Origin: Bacillota bacterium
GTDB lineage: Bacteria > Bacillota > Clostridia > Lachnospirales > Lachnospiraceae
Direction: 5' to 3'
Assembly (NCBI GenBank): GCA_023414985.1
Contig: JAEZLY010000042.1
Location: forward strand, 1 to 11,148
Length of the DNA stretch: 11,148 nucleotides
Each line of letters begins with the position of its first letter. The first letter of the stretch is position 1. The position numbers and the translations under genes were made by a program. The notes under the pieces were generated by a model. It made no database searches and was not told where the DNA came from. It worked only from the letters and a program-made list of their open reading frames with translations. This document shows, in pieces, positions 6,230-11,148 of this stretch.

Positions 6230-7177
6230 ATGGAGAAAACGATGTGGGATCAGAAGCGTTATCATTCTCTGGACTACGAACTCAAGCAAATCTATGGTAA
6301 AAAGATATACAAGCTGTCCCTGGACGGAGGCATGACCTGTCCGAACAGGGATGGCACTCTTGATAGCAGAGGATGCATCTTCTGTTCTGAAGGAGGCTCG
6401 GGAGATTTTGCAGCTAAGCCTGCCGTTTCTATCTCAGCTCAGATAGAGCAAGCCAAAAAACAGGTTGCAGCAAAACTTACTCATCCGGAGACAGCCGGAT
6501 ATATCGCCTATTTTCAGGCATATACGAATACCTATGCTCCGATTCCCAAGCTTCGTTCCCTCTTTACGGAAGCTGCTTCCCACCCCGATATTGTTCTTCT
6601 TTCCATTGCGACACGGCCGGATTGTATTTCCCAGGAGGTTTTGTCGTTGCTCAAGGAGATCAGCTGTATGAAACCGGTATGGATTGAGCTAGGTTTGCAG
6701 ACAATTCATGATAAGACCGCGGCATTCATCAGACGCGGCTATTCTCTCGCTATATTCAAGGAGTGTGTCGAAAGATTAAAGGATGCAGATATCCCGGTCG
6801 TAGTTCATACTATTTTGGGACTTCCGGGGGAGACCGCAGAAGACATCACAAACACCATGCTCTATCTATCCCACCTGCCCCTTCAGGGAATTAAGCTTCA
6901 GCTTCTACATATTCTGAAAGGAACCGACCTGGGCGTATTATACGAACAGGGGATAATTCCGGAACCTATGTCTTTGGAGGAATATGTCGGGTTAGTTGTC
7001 TCCTGCCTGGAGCTTCTGCCGAAGGAACTGGTAATCCACCGTATTACCGGAGACGGACCAAGACGGTTATTATTGACTCCGTTATGGAGTACTGACAAGA
7101 AGCATGTTCTCAACAGGCTTCAGAAGATGATGAAGGAAAGGGATACATGGCAAGGAAAATATTACGTTCCACAGTAA
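6230..7177 (+). CDS. radical SAM protein, TIGR01212 (YhcC/YtqA) family
   Basis: A 315-residue protein with the family signature KIYKLSLDGGMTCPNRDGT followed by GCIFC. Cys37, Cys49 and Cys52 give a CX11CX2C spacing, longer than the usual radical SAM CX3CX2C but characteristic of this family; they should hold a 4Fe-4S cluster that cleaves SAM. Further blocks: AYFQAYTNTYAP, SIATRPDC, WIELGLQT, GYSLAIFKECVERL, HTILGLPGE and KLQLLHILKGT, all of which fit an Elp3-like radical SAM barrel. From recollection, the B. subtilis relative YtqA has been linked to tRNA wobble-uridine modification (the cmnm5 to nm5 step); this should be treated as a lead. ATG 6230 follows GGAGAAGG at 5 nt; ATGs at 6194 and 6242 are alternatives. 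It lies 96 bp after the malic enzyme gene with no terminator between, probably a read-through neighbour rather than a functional partner. Confidence 0.9.
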   Translation: MEKTMWDQKRYHSLDYELKQIYGKKIYKLSLDGGMTCPNRDGTLDSRGCIFCSEGGSGDFAAKPAVSISAQIEQAKKQVAAKLTHPETAGYIAYFQAYTNTYAPIPKLRSLFTEAASHPDIVLLSIATRPDCISQEVLSLLKEISCMKPVWIELGLQTIHDKTAAFIRRGYSLAIFKECVERLKDADIPVVVHTILGLPGETAEDITNTMLYLSHLPLQGIKLQLLHILKGTDLGVLYEQGIIPEPMSLEEYVGLVVSCLELLPKELVIHRITGDGPRRLLLTPLWSTDKKHVLNRLQKMMKERDTWQGKYYVPQ

Positions 7178-7213
7178 ATTATTCGGACGAACATGCTCGA
7201 TCATTTGCTGCTC

Positions 7214-7242
7214 TTCCTAAGAAGTGGAAAGTATGTTATAAT
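7214..7242 (+). promoter_or_regulatory. promoter for the DUF4364 / HD-GYP pair, extended -10
   Basis: TATAAT (7237-7242) is perfect and preceded by TGT, an extended -10; TTCCTA lies 17 nt upstream as a weak -35. The predicted start point is near 7249, about 53 nt before the DUF4364 ATG. It lies in the 124-bp gap after the radical SAM gene, where I see no terminator. Confidence 0.6.
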
Positions 7243-7301
7243 TCCTATGGAGACACTATTTGGCTTACCATAGAGCTCCGATAGAAATAAGGAGGTTACC
7301 C

Positions 7302-7826
7302 ATGCAATCTGATACCTTTATGTTATATAAGCTGATGATTCTTTATATCCTCAGCCGAGTGAACTTTCCCCTGACCAATGCACAGCTGACCGCATTTATT
7401 CTTGAAAAGGAATATACGAATTACTTCAACATACAAAGAGCCTTATCCGAATTAATTGATGATGCTTTTATCTCCACCAAAACCATTCGCAACAGCACCC
7501 TATACCGAATTACGGATAGCGGAACCGAGACCCTGTTATTCTTTGACAATATGATTTCCGCAGGAATTAAGGAGGATATTGAAGCTTATCTGGTTGAGAA
7601 TAGATATGAGCTTCAGGAAGAGGTCTCCCTACCCGCTGAATTTTATCAGGTGAAGAAGGGTGAATTTGCTGCACATCTTAGCGTGATCGAACGGGATACC
7701 CCGATTATTGATCTTACACTGGTCGTTCCCACAGAGGAAGAGGCCTCCCGTATATGCAGCAACTGGAAGGAAAAAAGCTCCGATATTTATTCCTATCTGA
7801 TGTCTTCCCTGCTTGAGAACAAATAG
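7302..7826 (+). CDS. DUF4364 family protein, predicted winged-helix DNA-binding
   Basis: A 174-residue protein that I recognise as DUF4364, a clostridial family of unknown function. Residues about 5-80 (TFMLYKLMILYIL, PLTNAQLTAFILEKEYTNY, ALSELIDDAFIS, LYRITDSGTETLLFF) read as a winged-helix domain of the PadR/MarR-like type: an N-terminal helix, a helix-turn-helix pair, and a wing ending in the Y-x-I-T-x-x-G pattern. Residues about 85-174 form a mixed alpha/beta C-terminal part with no recognised motif, perhaps for dimerisation or ligand sensing. There is no signal peptide or membrane segment. ATG 7302 follows a full AAGGAGGT site at 5 nt; the longer TTG start at 7260 lacks this. It has its own promoter and lies 37 bp before the HD-GYP regulator, so the two are likely one transcript. 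It could be a transcription factor tied to c-di-GMP output; that is inference. Confidence 0.88.
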   Translation: MQSDTFMLYKLMILYILSRVNFPLTNAQLTAFILEKEYTNYFNIQRALSELIDDAFISTKTIRNSTLYRITDSGTETLLFFDNMISAGIKEDIEAYLVENRYELQEEVSLPAEFYQVKKGEFAAHLSVIERDTPIIDLTLVVPTEEEASRICSNWKEKSSDIYSYLMSSLLENK

Positions 7827-7863
7827 TCTTCTTACCATTCTACGAAAGAGGTTTCAATTTATT

Positions 7864-8937
7864 ATGAATTTGAAAATACTGATCGTCAATCATTCTAAAG
7901 AAGATGTTCTTTCCCTAAAGGATATACTGGAGGACTGCGAGTTCCTGACTGCAGAGAATGATACTGCTGCCTTAGAACTGCTACACAATCGTAAAGACAT
8001 CGACCTGCTGTTGATCGATATGAATCTGCCGTCTGTCAGCAACTTAAAGCTGCTGAGTGAGGTCCGGGGCCGTGTAGAGGAGAAGGATATCCCGGTCATC
8101 CTCCTGACGGACAGCAAAGCTACGCAGTGGGAGACCAGAGGATTGGCCATGGGTGCTGCCGATTATATCCGTAAGCCATATACCTATCAATCTGTTCGTA
8201 AACGTATCGAGCAGCAACAAAAAATTATTGCAGCAGAAAAATTCAGCAGGGAGCTGGCTGCCGGTCTGGAAGAGGAAGTTCATTCCAAAACCATGGAATA
8301 TTCCGTCACCAGAGATGTCTTAATTAATGCAATTGCCAAGATGTTGGAGATACGGCATATCGAAAATAGCAGCCATGCCATCAGAATACGCAAACTGATG
8401 AAAGCCTTCTGCTATCATCTGCGTACGAAAGAAAAATATAGCCAGATACTGACCCCCGCCTATATCAAGGAGCTTTATGAAGCTGCTCCGCTGCATGATA
8501 TCGGAAAATTCGGCGTACCTGACTCAATCCTTTTGAAACCCTCCCGTCTGACCAAAGAGGAATATGAGATTATGAAGCTTCATACCTCCTACGGTGTGGA
8601 GGCAATCAAAGAGAATATGACCCTGGTAGATTCCTTTTCCTTCCTACAGACAGCGATCCTGATTATCAGCGAGCATCATGAACGCTTTGACGGAAGCGGC
8701 TATCCCAGAGGCTTAAGTGGAGATGCGATTTCTTTACCGGGCAGGCTCATGGGTATCATCGATGTCTATGATGCCTTGGTCAGCACCTGCGTATATAAGC
8801 TTCCCTACGATCATGCCACTGCCATGCATATTCTTCAGGAGGGGAGCGGAACACAGTTCGATTCAGATCTCATTGAAGCTTTCCTGGAAATCAACGATAC
8901 GATCTATGAGATTACTACCAGTGGGGACTATATCTAA
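7864..8937 (+). CDS. response regulator with HD-GYP c-di-GMP phosphodiesterase domain
   Basis: 357 residues in two domains. The receiver domain (about 1-120) keeps the phosphoacceptor Asp52 (LLIDMNLP), Thr82 (VILLTD) and Lys104 (YIRKPY), but the acidic pair after the first strand, normally DD, is Asn9-His10 (ILIVNHSKED). A helical linker (about 112-150) leads to an HD-GYP domain (about 150-345) with every key residue: His171, LHDIGK (His211-Asp212), His240, EHHERFDGSGYP (His271-His272, Asp276), and DVYDAL. Such domains hydrolyse c-di-GMP to pGpG or GMP, lowering the second messenger that controls motility and surface attachment. The catalytic side looks intact; control by phosphorylation is doubtful. 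ATG 7864 follows AAAGAGGT with a rather long 11-nt spacing; a TTG at 7813 would overlap the previous gene and is unlikely. No histidine kinase is encoded nearby. Its 3' end is only 9 bp from the convergent ysxC stop. Confidence 0.94.
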   Translation: MNLKILIVNHSKEDVLSLKDILEDCEFLTAENDTAALELLHNRKDIDLLLIDMNLPSVSNLKLLSEVRGRVEEKDIPVILLTDSKATQWETRGLAMGAADYIRKPYTYQSVRKRIEQQQKIIAAEKFSRELAAGLEEEVHSKTMEYSVTRDVLINAIAKMLEIRHIENSSHAIRIRKLMKAFCYHLRTKEKYSQILTPAYIKELYEAAPLHDIGKFGVPDSILLKPSRLTKEEYEIMKLHTSYGVEAIKENMTLVDSFSFLQTAILIISEHHERFDGSGYPRGLSGDAISLPGRLMGIIDVYDALVSTCVYKLPYDHATAMHILQEGSGTQFDSDLIEAFLEINDTIYEITTSGDYI

Positions 8938-8946
8938 ATCTTCCCT

Positions 8947-9609
8947 TTATACTTCGGTTCCTGGATCGGGACTGACCGAAGGCTCTCCGGTTTCGGAAGT
9001 CTCGGTTTCCTCTGTTTGCTCCGTCCTATTACAGATATCTTCAATGCAAGCCCAGATTTCATCCCTGCCCTGCTTGGTTTCAGCCGAGAAGGGCAATATT
9101 TTTGTACCCGGAAGAACTTTAAGTCCGTCCTTAATCACCTTAATCTGCTTCTGAATCTGACTTCGGTTGATCTTATCCAGCTTGGTAGCAATGATGACCG
9201 GCTCGAACCCCTGATATACAATCCACTCATACATATTCTTATCGTTCTGAGAGGGTTCATGACGGATATCCAACAGCAGAAAGACAATCTTAAGCTGTTT
9301 AGAGGTCCTTAAATATTTCTCAATCATCTTTCCCCACTTCTCTTTTGCGGCTACAGATACCTTTGCATAACCATATCCGGGAAGGTCCACATAGTAAAGC
9401 TCGTCGTTGATATTATAAAAATTAATGGTCTGGGTCTTGCCTGGCTGAGCGGAGGTTCTGGCTAAGGATTTGCGGTTCATCAGTGCATTAATCAACGATG
9501 ACTTACCTACATTGGATTTTCCGGCAAAAGCCACCTCCGGCTTATCATTCTTCGGAAGTACGCTAGTGACCCCGCAGACTGTCTCCAAATTAACACTCTT
9601 AATAATCAT
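8947..9609 (-). CDS. ysxC: ribosome biogenesis GTPase YsxC/EngB (YihA)
   Basis: A TRAFAC-class GTPase needed for late 50S subunit assembly. 220 residues with all G motifs: G1 GKSNVGKS (30-37), the switch region RTSAQPGKTQT (51-61, G2 threonine), G3 DLPGYG (75-80), G4 TKLD (142-145) and G5 SAE (175-177). The family core ends near residue 194; the last about 26 residues are a Glu/Thr/Ser/Pro-rich acidic tail (DNA about 8950-9027). ATG 9609 is preceded by AAGGATGG, a weak site at about 10 nt. The clpX to ysxC order is conserved in Firmicutes, but lon, usually between them, is absent. No clear promoter of its own was found in the 206-bp gap, so it may depend on clpX transcription. It converges with the HD-GYP gene with a 9-bp gap. 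Confidence 0.96.
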   Translation of the reverse strand: MIIKSVNLETVCGVTSVLPKNDKPEVAFAGKSNVGKSSLINALMNRKSLARTSAQPGKTQTINFYNINDELYYVDLPGYGYAKVSVAAKEKWGKMIEKYLRTSKQLKIVFLLLDIRHEPSQNDKNMYEWIVYQGFEPVIIATKLDKINRSQIQKQIKVIKDGLKVLPGTKILPFSAETKQGRDEIWACIEDICNRTEQTEETETSETGEPSVSPDPGTEV

Positions 9610-9717
9610 CTCTTAACCATCCTTTCAGCTGCTCATTTACAGCCCCGTAAAATACTTTTTATCTTCCAGCCCATCTTCTGATGGTTTCTTCTCTATCCTT
9701 ACACTGATTAAAATACA

Positions 9718-9794
9718 ATCGGGAGAAAGTCACCACTTCTTCTGAAGCTTTCTGCCAAGCAGAAAACTTAAGGGAAGGATAAGGTTCTCCCGAT
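9718..9794 (-). other. structured segment between clpX and ysxC: long-range stem enclosing a hairpin
   Basis: A perfect 10-bp inverted repeat, ATCGGGAGAA (9718-9727) with TTCTCCCGAT (9785-9794), encloses 57 bases. Within them TTTCTGC (9749-9755) and GCAGAAA (9759-9765) form a 7-bp hairpin with a CAA loop, extended by AAG/CTT past one mismatch. On the minus strand the outer stem is followed by TTGTATTTTAAT, so it might act as an imperfect terminator of clpX, an RNA processing or stability element, or a small cis-regulatory RNA. The rest of the 206-bp gap (9610-9815) holds only a small CCATC/GATGG hairpin (9671-9684) and the ysxC ribosome site. Confidence 0.5.
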
Positions 9795-9815
9795 GAAAAT
9801 TCCGTATCAATTTGA

Positions 9816-11111
9816 CTATGCTATTTCGTCCTTACTCTTCTTGGTATTTCTCTTTACGATCGGCTTTCTTGCTACATTCTCCTCGGAAAGTACGAGCGTC
9901 GGCTGTTCATTGCCGAGAACCGCTTCCTTGGTGATGATACATTTCACTGCCTTCGTATCGGATGGAATATTATACATGGAATCCATCATGACCTTTTCCA
10001 TAATGGCACGTAATCCTCTTGCACCAATCTTTCTCTTGAAGGACTGCTTTGCGATCTCATCCAGGGCCTCCTGATCAAAAACCAGTTCAACTCCATCCAG
10101 CTCGAAAAGCTTCTTGTATTGTTTTGTAATCGCATTCTTAGGTTCAGTCAGAATTCGAACCAGGGCTTCCTCATCCAGCATATCAAGTGCCACCGTTACA
10201 GGGACACGACCCACGAACTCCGGTATAAGTCCAAACTTGATCAGATCCTGAGGCATAACCTGACGGAATAATTCTCCGATGTTGGTCTTATTCTTTTCTA
10301 TGATCTGCGCATTAAATCCGATTGATTTCTGACCAATTCTTGATTCAATGAGCTTCTCCAGTCCGTCAAAGGCACCACCACAGATAAATAAGATATTGGT
10401 GGTATCAATCTGGATAAATTCCTGATGAGGATGCTTTCTGCCTCCCTGAGGAGGAACAGAAGCAACTGTTCCTTCGAGTATCTTTAATAATGCCTGCTGA
10501 ACACCTTCTCCTGATACATCCCTTGTGATAGAGGTATTCTCCGACTTTCTGGTAATCTTATCAATCTCATCAATATAGATAATACCGTATTCGGCACGCT
10601 CAATATCAAAATCTGCAGCCTGGATGATTTTCAGCAGGATATTCTCAACATCTTCACCGACATAACCTGCTTCGGTCAGTGCAGTTGCATCCGCAATCGC
10701 AAACGGTACATTCAACAGCTTAGCTAAAGTCTGAGCCAGGTATGTCTTACCGGATCCGGTAGGACCGACCATCAGGATATTACTCTTCTGCAGCTCTACA
10801 TCCAGATCCTTTTCGGCAAGTACTCTTTTGTAATGGTTATATACGGAGACAGCAAGAACTTTCTTGGCTTCTTCCTGGCCGACAACATGCTGATCCAGGA
10901 ACGCTTTGATTTCCGCCGGCTTCAGTAAATTGATATTGGTATTGACCGCAGGTTCACCTTCAAATTCTTCTTCAATAATTTCACTGCATATCTCGATACA
11001 TTCATCACAGATATACACGCCGGGACCTGCAATCAGTTTTCTTACTTGATCCTGGGTCTTATTACAAAAAGAACATCTTACCTGATTTCTATCATCTACC
11101 CTTCCTGCCAC
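9816..11111 (-). CDS. clpX: ATP-dependent Clp protease ATP-binding subunit ClpX
   Basis: The AAA+ unfoldase that feeds tagged substrates into ClpP. 431 residues, a normal length. The N-terminal zinc-binding domain has Cys13, Cys16, Cys35 and Cys38 (CSFC, CDEC). The ATPase part has Walker A GPTGSGKT (116-123), the pore loop GYVG (149-152), Walker B IIYIDEID (177-184), the RKH loop (225-227), the ClpP-docking loop IGF (264-266) and sensor II GARGLR (363-368). All key residues are present. The start is GTG at 11111, with GAGGTGA 7 nt upstream. The C-terminus is a short Lys/Arg-rich stretch. The gene heads a clpX-ysxC pair; clpP is the expected gene just outside the window. Confidence 0.98.
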   Translation of the reverse strand: MAGRVDDRNQVRCSFCNKTQDQVRKLIAGPGVYICDECIEICSEIIEEEFEGEPAVNTNINLLKPAEIKAFLDQHVVGQEEAKKVLAVSVYNHYKRVLAEKDLDVELQKSNILMVGPTGSGKTYLAQTLAKLLNVPFAIADATALTEAGYVGEDVENILLKIIQAADFDIERAEYGIIYIDEIDKITRKSENTSITRDVSGEGVQQALLKILEGTVASVPPQGGRKHPHQEFIQIDTTNILFICGGAFDGLEKLIESRIGQKSIGFNAQIIEKNKTNIGELFRQVMPQDLIKFGLIPEFVGRVPVTVALDMLDEEALVRILTEPKNAITKQYKKLFELDGVELVFDQEALDEIAKQSFKRKIGARGLRAIMEKVMMDSMYNIPSDTKAVKCIITKEAVLGNEQPTLVLSEENVARKPIVKRNTKKSKDEIA

Positions 11112-11148
11112 TGCCTAATCACCTCATTCTCTCTGCTGTATAAAGCAT
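11112..11148 (-). other. region upstream of clpX to the window edge
   Basis: 37 bases holding the GAGGTGA ribosome site of clpX (11119-11125). On the minus strand a short open frame ends in TGA overlapping this site; it could be the last codons of an upstream gene such as clpP, but I do not recognise a clpP C-terminus, so this stays open. Confidence 0.3.

Noticed and set aside
8966..8998. CCGAA...TTCGG stem near the end of ysxC as a terminator for the HD-GYP gene
   Set aside because: Only about six pairs with a 9-nt loop and no T-run after it.
9671..9684. CCATC/GATGG hairpin followed by TTTCTTCTCT as a plus-strand terminator
   Set aside because: No plus-strand gene ends nearby and the T-tract is interrupted.
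1..11148. CRISPR arrays, tRNA or rRNA genes, transposases, phage genes
   Set aside because: No regularly spaced repeats, no structural RNA signatures and no mobile-element proteins were seen on either strand.

Overview
The window looks like core chromosome of a low-to-mid GC anaerobic Firmicute, most likely Lachnospiraceae / Clostridium phytofermentans-like. This is a judgement from gene content and order, not from a database search. The pointers are a run of rho, rpmE, a DUF1385 gene, prmC and prfA on one strand; a DUF4364 gene, a family I know mainly from Clostridia; strong AGGAGG-type ribosome sites; and ClpX, YsxC, malic enzyme and Rho proteins of clostridial character. I see no phage, transposase, CRISPR array, tRNA or rRNA.

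Layout. (1) 1-4447, minus strand: rho, rpmE, DUF1385 membrane protein, prmC and the first 26 codons of prfA. This is a translation and transcription-termination cluster. rpmE has its own strong promoter behind rho and a good intrinsic terminator in front of the DUF1385 gene, so the cluster is probably at least two transcripts: rho/rpmE, then DUF1385-prmC-prfA. PrmC methylates the release factor whose gene follows it. (2) 4448-4978: a 531-bp divergent intergenic region. It holds a dense cluster of inverted repeats near rho, which looks like a small non-coding repeat element, and a convincing promoter with an overlapping inverted repeat in front of the malic enzyme gene. (3) 4979-8937, plus strand: NAD(P)-type malic enzyme; a radical SAM protein of the YhcC/YtqA family; then, behind its own promoter, a DUF4364 winged-helix-type protein and a response regulator with an HD-GYP c-di-GMP phosphodiesterase domain. 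(4) 8947-11111, minus strand: ysxC (engB) and clpX, convergent with the HD-GYP gene. The lon gene that commonly sits between clpX and ysxC in Firmicutes is missing, and a structured non-coding segment stands in its place.

No obviously new multi-gene system is visible. The points most worth a second look are: the repeat element upstream of rho, which carries three TATAAT boxes and mutually exclusive stems; the receiver domain of the HD-GYP protein, which has lost its acidic metal-binding pair; the large low-complexity insertion and tail of the DUF1385 protein; the folded segment between clpX and ysxC; and the inverted repeats at the malic enzyme promoter and in the rpmE leader.
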